This document shows, one piece after another, positions 45,626-54,814 of a stretch of DNA of 64,000 bases. The notes under the pieces were generated by a model. The model was not told where the DNA came from. It was given only the letters and a program-made list of their open reading frames with translations, and did not search any database. The stretch spans positions 744,001 through 808,000 of the forward strand of contig NZ_OZ245832.1 in NCBI RefSeq assembly GCF_965228705.1, read 5' to 3'. The DNA comes from Croceimicrobium sp965228705 (GTDB lineage: Bacteria > Bacteroidota > Bacteroidia > Flavobacteriales > Schleiferiaceae). The translations under genes and the position numbers were made by a program. The number at the start of each line of letters is the position of its first letter. Within the stretch, counting starts at the first letter, position 1.

Positions 45626-46175
45626 GATCTAAGGGGGCATTATGCCAAAGGGCGTAGTCTCCACCCATTTGCTTCATGATGGTCGACCATAAGCCATCAA
45701 TATCGGTATCGAAAATTAATGTAGAATTGCTTTCGGCTACCAGCCATGACTTCTGATTGAGTTCATCATTAAGCTGACCGGAAGACCAACCGCTATAACC
45801 TAGGAAAAAACGAATATCGGAGGGTAGCACCATTTCGAGGGCAATCATCTCTTTGAGGATATCTAAATCACCTCCCCAAAAAACGCCCTCCATAATTTCC
45901 TCGCTACCCGGAATTAAATCGCCTTTGCGATGCAAGAAAAACAGATTATCGCCTTGTACCGGGCCTCCTTCATAAATTTCAGCATCGAAAGAAGGGAAGT
46001 CTAAGACCAGATCATCAAATTCTACATCCACTTTTCGATTTAGGACAAAGCCTACTGTTCCTTCCTCATTGTGATCGGCTAGTAAAACTACTGTGCGATC
46101 AAAATTCGGATCCCCTAGCATGGGTTCAGCGATTAGAATTTTTCCTTTATCCGGGATGCTCAAATTTAGACTCAT
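45612..46175 (-). CDS. YqgE/AlgH family protein
   Basis: A 187-residue DUF179 protein with KGKILIAEPMLGDPNFDRTVVLLADHNEEGTVGFVLNR, GGPVQGDNLFFLH and FLGYSGWSSGQLNDELNQKSWL, all family hallmarks; biochemical function unknown. The frame extends to 46376, but ATG 46175 gives the standard start and the extension overlaps the divergent pdxH gene. A near-consensus TATCTTCG lies upstream of this ATG. Confidence 0.92.
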   Translation of the reverse strand: MSLNLSIPDKGKILIAEPMLGDPNFDRTVVLLADHNEEGTVGFVLNRKVDVEFDDLVLDFPSFDAEIYEGGPVQGDNLFFLHRKGDLIPGSEEIMEGVFWGGDLDILKEMIALEMVLPSDIRFFLGYSGWSSGQLNDELNQKSWLVAESNSTLIFDTDIDGLWSTIMKQMGGDYALWHNAPLDPSLN

Positions 46176-46202
46176 CGTAGATCGAAGATAGTGGCTAATG
46201 GG

Positions 46203-46210
46203 TACTTTTG
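46203..46210 (+). promoter_or_regulatory. -7 promoter element of pdxH
   Basis: TACTTTTG matches TAnnTTTG, 42 nt before the pdxH ATG, in the divergent gap with yqgE. Confidence 0.45.
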
Positions 46211-46252
46211 CAAAGAGAATTATCAACGAATTCTTAATAAAAAACGCAAGCC

Positions 46253-46894
46253 ATGAAAGAGAAATTGCAAGATCAAAGAGTCGATTATCAAAAAGGAACT
46301 TTAAATGTGAATGAAGTTGCTGAGAATCCACTCTCGCAATTTCAAAAATGGTATGAAGATTATGAGGCAGCTTCACCCAAAGATCCTAATGCCTTTGTCT
46401 TGGCAACTGTAGATTCAGATGGAATGCCTCATAGCCGCGTGCTGCTGCTAAAGGGAGTGGATCAAGGAGGATTTGAATTCTATACTAATTACAAGAGCGC
46501 TAAAGGACAGGAATTAGCTGCAAATCCCAAAGCCAGTATGTGTTTCTTTTGGCCCGAATTGGAACGTCAGGTGAGGGTAGAAGGAGAAGTACAAAAATTA
46601 AGTGCAGAAGAATCCACCGCCTATTTTAAAAGTAGGCCCCACGGATCTCAGGTTGGCGCTTGGGTTTCACCCCAGAGTACGGTTATTGAATCTCGTCAGA
46701 TATTAGAAGATCGATTGACAGAATTTAGCGCCAAATACCAGGATGATGTACCTCGACCTGAGCATTGGGGTGGTTATCGATTAATGCCTAGCCGCATTGA
46801 ATTCTGGCAAGGTAGAAGCTCGCGATTACATGATCGGGTTCTCTATGAAAAATTGGAAGATCAAGATTGGAAGATAGAGCGATTAGCGCCCTAA
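46253..46894 (+). CDS. pdxH: Pyridoxamine 5'-phosphate oxidase
   Basis: A 213-residue FMN enzyme that oxidises PNP/PMP to pyridoxal phosphate. It contains PNAFVLATVDSDGMPHSRVLLLKG, FYTNYKSAKGQELAANP (FMN site), RQVRVEGEV, SRPHGSQVGAWVSPQS and the C-terminal WGGYRLMPSRIEFWQGRSSRLHDR substrate-binding region; length matches the family. The PLP product is the cofactor of the aminotransferase two genes away, though the genes are not co-directional with yqgE between them. Confidence 0.96.
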   Translation: MKEKLQDQRVDYQKGTLNVNEVAENPLSQFQKWYEDYEAASPKDPNAFVLATVDSDGMPHSRVLLLKGVDQGGFEFYTNYKSAKGQELAANPKASMCFFWPELERQVRVEGEVQKLSAEESTAYFKSRPHGSQVGAWVSPQSTVIESRQILEDRLTEFSAKYQDDVPRPEHWGGYRLMPSRIEFWQGRSSRLHDRVLYEKLEDQDWKIERLAP

Positions 46895-47254
46895 TTGAAT
46901 TCGAATTATTCAATTATTAGTGTGAATACTACATATTGCTTGTTAAGTCAATATAAACTGAAGTAGGTTGGCTTTAAGAGGTCAAGCCTAGGTTAATTCT
47001 TAAGTCTTAAAAAAGACACATGGATTTACCGGTAAATAACTGACTTTAAGTGTTTTATATTGTAGTAAAATGCTGTTATAGTTTTTGTGATACTGTTAAT
47101 TCAGCGCTGCAAGAACCGAGCTTAACATTGAGGTAAAAAGCTTAACATCAGCTTGAGAAACGCTTAAACCTGCTTTGAATTACTTATAACTTTAATCGAA
47201 ATTTTCAGGGCTTTTTGGCCTCTAGTTTTGTGGCATTAATCAAAATTCTGGATT
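46895..47254. other. Intergenic region, no gene seen
   Basis: AT-rich, 360 bases. Near its left end TAATTGAA (46892-46899) and TTCAATTA (46909-46916) can form a weak hairpin after the pdxH stop. Near its right end is a -7 element for the next gene. I see no open frame or RNA structure in between. Confidence 0.6.
47223..47230 (+). promoter_or_regulatory. -7 promoter element of the lamin-tail surface protein
   Basis: TAGTTTTG matches TAnnTTTG, 24 nt before the ATG at 47255. No convincing -33 box. Confidence 0.4.
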
Positions 47255-50200
47255 ATGCTGCAAAAATTAAAGTTAGTGGGATTGTTCCTTTTTCTGGGAT
47301 CAATTCTTTATGGTCAAACTACAATCTACTCGGAAGACTTTACCGGACAGAATGGTAAAGGTGCCGTGGGGCCAACACCCACCATCGATGTTTCAGGGGT
47401 TACTTGGAATGTAGATGTAAGTGCCGCCACTTTATCGGCAACTTCCGATTGGTTTCAAGTAGTGAGCGAAATATTTGAGGCTCGCGATATTGATGGTGAT
47501 GCCTACTGGTTAAGTCCTTCCATTGATATATCTGCTTATACCAATGTTAGTATCAGCCTTGATGCGGCGGAAGATGGAACCATGGAAGCCTCCGATATCT
47601 TTGTTACCGAATATCGTATCGATGGTGGAGCCTGGACTCAAGCCAGTACCAATGGTTCCTTAAACGATGATTTTACTTCAGCTACCGTTAGTGAAAGTGG
47701 CTTAAGCGGATCTTCCTTAGAAATCAGAGTAACCATGAATAATGGGGCCGGTTCGGAGTACCATCGCTTAGATAATGTGTTGGTTCAAGGTACGTTGGCT
47801 TCTTCGGATACTCGCGTAAATTTTGCCAGCTCTTCAGCTACCGTAAATGAAGGAGATGGTACTTATGACCTTACATTATCCATTACTAATGAAGATGCCA
47901 GCAATGCTACTACCTGCTATGTTGCTATTGTTGCTGGCGGTACGGGTACAGCCGCGGATGTAAATAACTATCCTAGTCCAGCTGCCCAAGCCAATGTTAC
48001 TTTTCCTGCGGGAAGTGCGGCCGACCAAACTATCACTTTAACTATTACTGATGATGCTGTCTATGAAGGAACTGAAAATCTGATTTTCGAAATTCAATCT
48101 GTTGCCGGTGGTTCTAATGCTGCGGTTGGACCCACCAATCAATTGGATTTAAGCATCACCGATAATGAGAATGCTCCTTTACCTTATAGCCAGGCTTTTA
48201 CCAATTCATCAGTACCTACCGGCTGGACTTTCACTGACTTTACGGTTGCCAATAGTGCAAATGCCGGAGGTTCTGCCTATGAAGCGGAATTGACATTTAG
48301 TAATGACAATCCAGGGACTAGTGCTATTACTTCCGAACCCATTGATGCTTCAAGTGCTAATCTAATCGACCTGAGCTGGAAACAGAATCTGGATTATTAT
48401 GAAGGTGGTTCTGGTGCGGACTATGTAATTAAGGTCCAAACCAGTACTGACGGATCTAACTTTAATGATATCTATACTAAGACTGTATCGGTTGATGAAA
48501 CTGGAACTGAATCGGTTCAAATCAGTACTTCCAATGGTGCTGGCAGCAGCAGCTTATATATACGTTGGTTATATGCATCTAATGGTGATCGCTTCTCTTA
48601 TTGGAGGATAGATGATATTAGCTTAAGTACTGCGGCTCTACCAAGTATCACCGTTGAGGACAATGCTCAACCCTCAGTAGCTAATGTTTCTCAAGGAGCC
48701 TTAAATCATATTTTGGCGGCGGTTTCAGCTGCGGTTTCGGATAATGATGCTACCCTCAGTGACTTTGATATCACGGTTAATGGAACTTTTGATTCTGATG
48801 ATATTGATAATTTCCAATTGTACTATGCCAGCAGTAACAGCTTTGCTTCAGCCAGTCAAATTGGTTCGGATATCGCTGGTAGTGGAAATGGAACTTCGCA
48901 GAGCTTAAGCTTTAGTGGATTATCAACTACCATTACTTCTGGAACTTCCGGATATTTCTGGTTAGTGGCTGATGTTAATGCTTCAGCGGATGCGTCTAAT
49001 ACCTTAACCGCGCAAATTCCAAGCCTTAGCTTTAATGCGGGTACAGTTACCAATAATTCCAGTGCTGCCGGAATCCAAACTATCGTATCAGCAACTCCTC
49101 GTACGGTTTTAGCCGATAATGGCACTCAGATTACAGCAGCGAATGTACCGGGGGATAGCTCTAACCATGTCTTATCAAGTTTTCAGATTAGTGTTAGTGA
49201 TGCAAATGCCGACTTTAATGGATTAGACATCACTACTTCAGGAACTTATCAAGCTTCGGATATTAGCAATCTTAAATTATGGTATTCTACGGATAATAGT
49301 TTCGATGCTGGTTCAGATCAGACTTTAGCAACTATTGCTAGTCCAACTGCCGCAGGTGTACAATCCTTTAGCTCCTTTAACCAGATTATTACCAATGGTT
49401 CTACGGGCTATTTCTTTATTAGTGTTGATTTTCCTTGTGCTGCAATTGCCACTAACACCATTGCAGTTACATTAATTGAGGATGCCGATCTTGGATTTAA
49501 TGGCAGCACCAATACTTCTGGCACAGCCAGTGGTGCAGGAACCCAAACTATAATTAATGCCAATCCAGCCGATGCTAGCTCGTTTAGCGCAGGTGCCGGA
49601 AGTTCTGAAGCAAATTTAAGTTGGACCAATCCTTCTTGTTTTGATGAAGTAATTGTAGTAGCTCATACTGCAACTATTTCTGGAACTCCAAGTGGTAGTG
49701 GATATACTGCCAATTCACAGGATTATACGGATGCCAATAATCCAAGTTTCCCAACTGCTGGATCCGTAGTTTACAATGGAACCGGGACCAATACCACTAT
49801 CACCGGATTAAGTAATGGAACTCAGTACTTCTTCAAGGTTTTTGCCCGTAAGGGATCAAACTGGAGCACCGGTGTCGAAGATAATGCTACCCCAAGCTCT
49901 GGTATCGCGGTTTTCATCAATGAAATGTCTCAAGGATCCGGTGGATCTAAAGAATGGATTGAAATCGTGGTTACTGAAAATGGAACTGACCTTAGAGGTT
50001 GGGATATTGGTGATAATGATGATGGTTCCTATTCTGAATTCTTGGAGTTCAGTACTGATAATGCCTGGTCAAATGTGGATGCAGGTACGGTGATTGCCAT
50101 ATATAATGGTGGCGATGTGGATGGAACCATTACAGATGATACTGATTTTAGCGATCATCAAGTAACTATAGCTTCAAACAACAGCACCTACTTCTCAGGT

Positions 50201-53008
50201 TCTTGGGGTTCTTTCGGAAACTCTGATGGTGATGACCTTGCCGCAATTCGCGATGCCAGCAATGTGATTGTTCACGATATGGCGGTTACGCATCCATCTT
50301 CAACCATTAGTGGACCAGGTTCAGGTCAGGTTACTTATTATACCGGATCTTCCAGTGCAAACTCTGCATTAAGCAATGCTTCAAACTGGACTACCGATGC
50401 CTCTACCAGTGGTACTCCTGGTGCTCCAAACGGAGGGGCTAATACCACCTGGATTCAAGGCATTCGCCCAGCAGTAGGTGCGGTGCCTACACCAATTGGT
50501 TTAAGTATCGGAACCTTCACTACCACTACCATGGATATTAGCTGGACTAAGCCTAGTGGTACTTTCGGAACAGATTGGGATGGTGTTTTAATCTTTGTTT
50601 CGGATGGTTCTAATGGTATCGATTTAAGTGCTAGCGGTCAGGATGGTATTGACTATACGGCCAATTTAGCTTATGCTAGTGGCACCTTTGCTACTGACGC
50701 TGGTATTAATGACAATGCCTATTGTGTGGCCAATCAAACCACCGATGCCAATGGTAGTATTACCGTTACAGGTTTAACCACCGGAACCACCTATTATGTA
50801 TATGGATACACCTATAAAGTAGTAAGTGGAAACGCAGATGATGATGAATTCTCCAGTGAAGTAAGTGGAGGTAATGCAACCCCTGCAGCCCTTCCTTCCG
50901 CCGGTGACTTAGTGATCAGCGAAATCATGTACAATTCCAGCAGCACCGATGATGAGTGGATTGAAATCTACAATGCTTCGGGTTCCGCTATTAGCTTCGA
51001 CGGCTCTTGGAGATTAAGCTATTCTGGAAACAACTTTGACTTAAATGGTTTCACCATTAATACTGGAGCCTATTTAACCATTGCGGTAGGAAGTAATGGA
51101 GATGGTACTTTCAATAATGACAATGCCTTCACTCCAGATACCAATAGCTTAAATGTTCTGAATGCCAATGTGGCTTCTACCAACAATAGCAACAATTTGG
51201 GTAATGCCAGTGAAACGGTAGCTATTATTTACGATCCCAGTGGTGCTAATGTTACTATTGATGAAGTAGTCTATGATGATGCTTCGCCCTGGCCAACGAC
51301 TGCGGATGGTAATGGTCCAAGTTTAACTTTAATGGATCTTGCATCTGACAATTCACAAGGAGCTAATTGGAGAGCTTCTTATGCAGACGGAGGTACACCC
51401 GGAAGCGCGGCCATTACCGAGCTTATCTATACCAGCTCTGCCTGGAATACTACTCCGAATAGTAGTACAGATTCAGCTAATGCTACTGTGAAAACTGGCG
51501 AAAGCTATTCATTTGTAGCTGATGCAGCGGTGAAGGATTTGAGCATAGAGTCTGGAGCAACTTTAACCGTTAGCTCGGGTAATGTATTAACCGTTCACGG
51601 TGATATCGCCAACAATGGCAGTATTGTAGTAGAAAGCGGTGCCAGCCTGGTACAAACCAAGGCTAGTGATGCGAACTCAGGAAGTGGAAGCTATAGCGTA
51701 AGCCGTGCCTTTACTCCTTTTAACCAAACCCGTTTTAGCTACTGGTCTTCACCGCTTAGCAATGCCAATATTGCTACCGTATTTAGTGCTTCTAACCCCA
51801 ATGACCTGTATCAATATATCACCGGTACCGGTTGGTCATCTTATTCCAGCGGAACCATGAATCCTGGTCAGGGATATGCCGCTACACCTAGCTTAAATGG
51901 AGGAGTAAACTTCAATGATAGCAAGACCTTTAGCGGGAATATCAATAATGGGGATGTAAGTATTACCGTGAATAGTGTTAGCGCTGGAGATTATATCCTT
52001 TTAGGTAACCCTTATCCATCTGCTATTGACTTCACCGCCTTTGCTTCGGCTCATAGCGATATCGTTGCTACTGCTTACTATTGGGATGCCAGTCCATCAA
52101 ATGCTGGTGATGCCCAATATGCAAGTTGGAATGCATCTGGCCATGTGGCTGCACCTAATTCTAACCGCAATAGCCCAAGTAGCAGTACGCGTGCCATGCA
52201 AGGTTTCTTTGTACAGGTAGCACCTGGCTACGCCGGTGGAAATTTAAGCTTCACTTTCACCAATGCCATGCGTGATGTGAGCGGTAATACCAGTGCTGGA
52301 TTCTTCAAAACCGAGACTCGCGAGAGAGCCTGGTTTAATCTAAGCACAGATTCTGCGGCAAACCAAATCTTGATCATGTTGGATAATCGCGCCAGTGATG
52401 CTTACGATAACCTTTTCGATGCCCCAATCTACAAGGCCAATCAATACCATTCTTTCTATTCTATGCAGGATAGCTTAGAGTACAGTATTCAAGGTTTGCC
52501 TTATGTACAAAGCGGTATGGTGAAGAGCATTCCATTAGGTGTGGATGCATGGTACAAAGGAATGTATACCATCTCTTTGGATTCTCTGAATACCTGGGAT
52601 GCAACTAATGCCATCATCTTAGTAGACAGCTTAAATGGTACCAAAACCGATTTAAGTCAGCATGACTATCAGTTTAGCGTAAATCAAACGGGAATCATCC
52701 ACAATCGCTTCTACTTATTGTTGGGAACAGATCAAAGCATTGGCTTAGAAGAGAATTCTAACAATAGCTTGAGCTGGTATCAAGATGCCAATGGAAATCT
52801 GGTGATCAATGATGATTTCAAAGCAGGCTTCCAAGAAATTGAAGTACGCGATATGCGCGGTCAATTGATTTACCAAGGTCAATTAGACGCCCAAAACATC
52901 CAACACCAAATCGGAACTGAATCTTTCAGCACCGGAGTATACTTGATCCATTTGCTGGATCGTGAGCAAGTAAGCCACAGTAGCAAGGTGATGATCAAGA
53001 AGTTTTAA
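47255..53008 (+). CDS. Giant surface protein with Calx-beta and lamin-tail domains and T9SS type-A sorting domain
   Basis: A 1,917-residue modular protein: signal peptide (1-20); a jelly-roll-like domain (about 22-180); Calx-beta (about 187-300, VNEGDGTYDLTLSITNED); a second jelly-roll (about 310-460); two related Ig-like repeats (about 462-610 and 612-765, each with TVEDN/VLADN and DITxxGTF/YxxxDI); fibronectin-III (about 775-875); a lamin-tail domain (about 883-1000, FINEMSQGSGGSKEWIEIV); another FnIII (about 1080-1200); a second lamin-tail domain (about 1217-1340, LVISEIMYNSSSTDDEWIEIYN); and a T9SS type-A tail (about 1842-1917). Likely a surface adhesin or scaffold. It is followed after 17 nt by a small CTERM-type gene before the terminator. 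Confidence 0.87.
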   Translation: MLQKLKLVGLFLFLGSILYGQTTIYSEDFTGQNGKGAVGPTPTIDVSGVTWNVDVSAATLSATSDWFQVVSEIFEARDIDGDAYWLSPSIDISAYTNVSISLDAAEDGTMEASDIFVTEYRIDGGAWTQASTNGSLNDDFTSATVSESGLSGSSLEIRVTMNNGAGSEYHRLDNVLVQGTLASSDTRVNFASSSATVNEGDGTYDLTLSITNEDASNATTCYVAIVAGGTGTAADVNNYPSPAAQANVTFPAGSAADQTITLTITDDAVYEGTENLIFEIQSVAGGSNAAVGPTNQLDLSITDNENAPLPYSQAFTNSSVPTGWTFTDFTVANSANAGGSAYEAELTFSNDNPGTSAITSEPIDASSANLIDLSWKQNLDYYEGGSGADYVIKVQTSTDGSNFNDIYTKTVSVDETGTESVQISTSNGAGSSSLYIRWLYASNGDRFSYWRIDDISLSTAALPSITVEDNAQPSVANVSQGALNHILAAVSAAVSDNDATLSDFDITVNGTFDSDDIDNFQLYYASSNSFASASQIGSDIAGSGNGTSQSLSFSGLSTTITSGTSGYFWLVADVNASADASNTLTAQIPSLSFNAGTVTNNSSAAGIQTIVSATPRTVLADNGTQITAANVPGDSSNHVLSSFQISVSDANADFNGLDITTSGTYQASDISNLKLWYSTDNSFDAGSDQTLATIASPTAAGVQSFSSFNQIITNGSTGYFFISVDFPCAAIATNTIAVTLIEDADLGFNGSTNTSGTASGAGTQTIINANPADASSFSAGAGSSEANLSWTNPSCFDEVIVVAHTATISGTPSGSGYTANSQDYTDANNPSFPTAGSVVYNGTGTNTTITGLSNGTQYFFKVFARKGSNWSTGVEDNATPSSGIAVFINEMSQGSGGSKEWIEIVVTENGTDLRGWDIGDNDDGSYSEFLEFSTDNAWSNVDAGTVIAIYNGGDVDGTITDDTDFSDHQVTIASNNSTYFSGSWGSFGNSDGDDLAAIRDASNVIVHDMAVTHPSSTISGPGSGQVTYYTGSSSANSALSNASNWTTDASTSGTPGAPNGGANTTWIQGIRPAVGAVPTPIGLSIGTFTTTTMDISWTKPSGTFGTDWDGVLIFVSDGSNGIDLSASGQDGIDYTANLAYASGTFATDAGINDNAYCVANQTTDANGSITVTGLTTGTTYYVYGYTYKVVSGNADDDEFSSEVSGGNATPAALPSAGDLVISEIMYNSSSTDDEWIEIYNASGSAISFDGSWRLSYSGNNFDLNGFTINTGAYLTIAVGSNGDGTFNNDNAFTPDTNSLNVLNANVASTNNSNNLGNASETVAIIYDPSGANVTIDEVVYDDASPWPTTADGNGPSLTLMDLASDNSQGANWRASYADGGTPGSAAITELIYTSSAWNTTPNSSTDSANATVKTGESYSFVADAAVKDLSIESGATLTVSSGNVLTVHGDIANNGSIVVESGASLVQTKASDANSGSGSYSVSRAFTPFNQTRFSYWSSPLSNANIATVFSASNPNDLYQYITGTGWSSYSSGTMNPGQGYAATPSLNGGVNFNDSKTFSGNINNGDVSITVNSVSAGDYILLGNPYPSAIDFTAFASAHSDIVATAYYWDASPSNAGDAQYASWNASGHVAAPNSNRNSPSSSTRAMQGFFVQVAPGYAGGNLSFTFTNAMRDVSGNTSAGFFKTETRERAWFNLSTDSAANQILIMLDNRASDAYDNLFDAPIYKANQYHSFYSMQDSLEYSIQGLPYVQSGMVKSIPLGVDAWYKGMYTISLDSLNTWDATNAIILVDSLNGTKTDLSQHDYQFSVNQTGIIHNRFYLLLGTDQSIGLEENSNNSLSWYQDANGNLVINDDFKAGFQEIEVRDMRGQLIYQGQLDAQNIQHQIGTESFSTGVYLIHLLDREQVSHSSKVMIKKF

Positions 53009-53025
53009 TTAAAACCTAAGAGAAC

Positions 53026-53205
53026 ATGAAAACAATGAAAGTACTAGGCTTAGGGCTATTCTTAATGCTCGGTCTTCAAATGAGTGCACAGCCTGCACCG
53101 CCTTCTTCCGATAATACCGCGCCCATTCCTGGCTTAGCCATTTTGGCTGCCGCTGGTGCCGCCTTAGGAATCAAGAAGGTTCACGATAGTAAAAAGGACG
53201 CTTAA
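53026..53205 (+). CDS. 59-residue protein with PID-CTERM-like sorting tail
   Basis: An ATG at 53026 opens a 59-codon frame. The product has a signal peptide (MKTMKVLGLGLFLMLGLQMSA), a short Pro/Ser linker (QPAPPSSDNTA), then PIPGLAILAAAGAALGIKK and a charged end (VHDSKKDA). The motif-hydrophobic-helix-basic layout matches the short PID/PEP-CTERM-type proteins of Flavobacteria that are thought to be handled by an exosortase-like enzyme. Position between the giant surface-protein gene (17 nt) and a strong terminator makes it the second gene of that operon. No sorting enzyme is in the window. Too short for many gene finders. Confidence 0.75.
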   Translation: MKTMKVLGLGLFLMLGLQMSAQPAPPSSDNTAPIPGLAILAAAGAALGIKKVHDSKKDA

Positions 53206-53236
53206 GCGCAGCTCCAATTTACTGCTTGTCCAAACC

Positions 53237-53275
53237 AAAGCCGTCTCGGTTTAACCGAGACGGCTTTTTATTTTT
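53237..53275 (+). terminator. Rho-independent terminator after the small CTERM-type gene
   Basis: AAAGCCGTCTCGGTT and AACCGAGACGGCTTT form a perfect 15-bp stem around a single T, followed by TTTATTTTTATT. Confidence 0.9.
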
Positions 53276-53394
53276 ATTGAGTATTTTGAAGGGCATGATG
53301 TTTAAGTTTTTGAAGATGAAATTTGGACCTTAGTTTTTACTAATCGGTTTACTGCAAGTTTTCTTGGGATTGGCAGTTCTCTTTATCAAGTTTT

Positions 53395-54525
53395 ATGAAG
53401 CGTACTTTTTGTATAGTTTTCTTTTTCCAATTCATGGTAGCTCCCAGCTATGCTCAAACTTTTAACTTAAAAAGTTACTCTAGTCGACTCGATATTTTTG
53501 GTTCGCCGGCTATGTTGGTTGAGGATAGCGTGCTGTACAGCTTTTCTATGATAGAAGGTAGTCATACTGCTTTCACCTATAAGAAGTTTTCGCGTCAAGG
53601 GCAACTTTTAGATTCCAATTATTACGATGTTCAAGAAAAGAGGGTTAGCCTTATCGGGATGAGGAGGAACATGTTGCGACGAATTAGTAGTTCTTCACTT
53701 TTGTGTGTTCAGGATTTTTTCAATCCAACTCATGATACTGCATACCCTAGATTGTATAAGATAAACAACGATTTAGATACGCTTTATTCTGTGAAATTGG
53801 ATTTACCGGGAACCACTGGTATCAACTCGTTTGATGTTTTAGTTGATTCCAATCAAATCGTCCTGCTTGGGCATTATATTAATATTGATTTGCAACTGGG
53901 TTTGTATTTAGCCCGCTATGATACTGCTCTAAATTTATTAGGCTATTCAACTATACGCGACTTCAGACCCATCTATACTCCTGGTTATGGCCATGCCTAC
54001 TTTCCATACCGATTAAGGAGAATGGCGGATAACTACTACATCACTGGTCGTTGTTTTTATGTCCATAAGTTTGTAGAGGGCTTCTTGGTTAAAACGGATT
54101 TGCAGGGAAATAAGATTTGGGATAAGCGCTACCAGTACATGGGCTTAAATGGACTGGATGCAAGTGTGGTTCCTATTGGGCTAGATAGTTTGTTTATACC
54201 TCACTATTTTCTATCATCTCAAGATAGTGGAGCAGATAAAGGAAAGGCAATTTTCAGGATAGTTGACACATCAGGTGTTGTTATTAATGACAGTGCTTAT
54301 TCTGATGAAGAAGCCTATTTTACAATAGAGAGCGCATGGCAACAAGGTGGGTTTATTTATGTGATTGGGAATTACAATCTGGACGGAGAAAAGGGTTTTG
54401 TCTGGAAGCTAGATAAGGGCTTAAATACCATTTGGCGACGAGTTTATTATCATGGTGATTGGGAAGATAATAGTTCGCTCTGTAAGCTTCCCTTAAAACC
54501 GAACTGTTTAAAAGTAGAGGAATAG
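53395..54525 (+). pseudogene. 5' part of a T9SS surface-protein gene split by an IS3 element
   Basis: The first 362 codons (53395-54480) encode a signal peptide (1-20, ending PSYAQ) and a beta-propeller-like region colinear with the intact paralogue at 56188-57705. After ...GDWEDNSSL the frame enters the insertion sequence and stops at 54525 with 15 foreign residues. The missing C-terminal half, including the T9SS tail, lies beyond the element at 55707-56139 in the same frame. The truncated product lacks a sorting signal and would probably stay in the periplasm. Function of the family is unknown. Confidence 0.85.
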
Positions 54526-54547
54526 GATTAATTTTAAACAGTCGATT

Positions 54548-54814
54548 ATGAGAAAGAGTAAGTTTTCGCCAGAGAAGATTGCCAGGGTCTTGAAAGAGTT
54601 TGATCAAGGTAGAAGTGCACAGGAATTGAGCCGAGAGTACGGGGTTAGTACCGCAACGTTTTACAAATGGCGAGAGCGTTATGCTGGCATGAGTGGAAAG
54701 GAGTTAAAGCGTATAAAGGATCTTGAAGAGGAAAACAGGAAGCTTAAGCAGATGTACGCGAACCTGGCCCTAGATCATCAACTAGCTAAAGAGATTATTG
54801 AAAAAAAGCTTTAA
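54548..54814 (+). CDS. IS3-family transposase OrfA (helix-turn-helix)
   Basis: An 88-residue protein with an HTH_Tnp_1 domain (KFSPEKIARVLKEFDQGRSAQELSREYGVSTATFYKWRERY, residues 5-45) and a C-terminal leucine-zipper-like helix (LKRIKDLEEENRKLKQMYANLALDHQLAKEII). It binds the element's ends and regulates transposition. The run AAAAAAAG at 54801-54808, just before its stop, reads A-AAA-AAG in frame and allows a -1 shift into the orfB frame, which opens after a TGA at 54799. Confidence 0.92.
   Translation: MRKSKFSPEKIARVLKEFDQGRSAQELSREYGVSTATFYKWRERYAGMSGKELKRIKDLEEENRKLKQMYANLALDHQLAKEIIEKKL

Noticed and set aside
45612..46376. Longer form of the YqgE protein (start at 46376)
   Set aside because: The extra 67 residues do not resemble the family, overlap the pdxH coding start on the other strand, and the ATG at 46175 gives the canonical N terminus.
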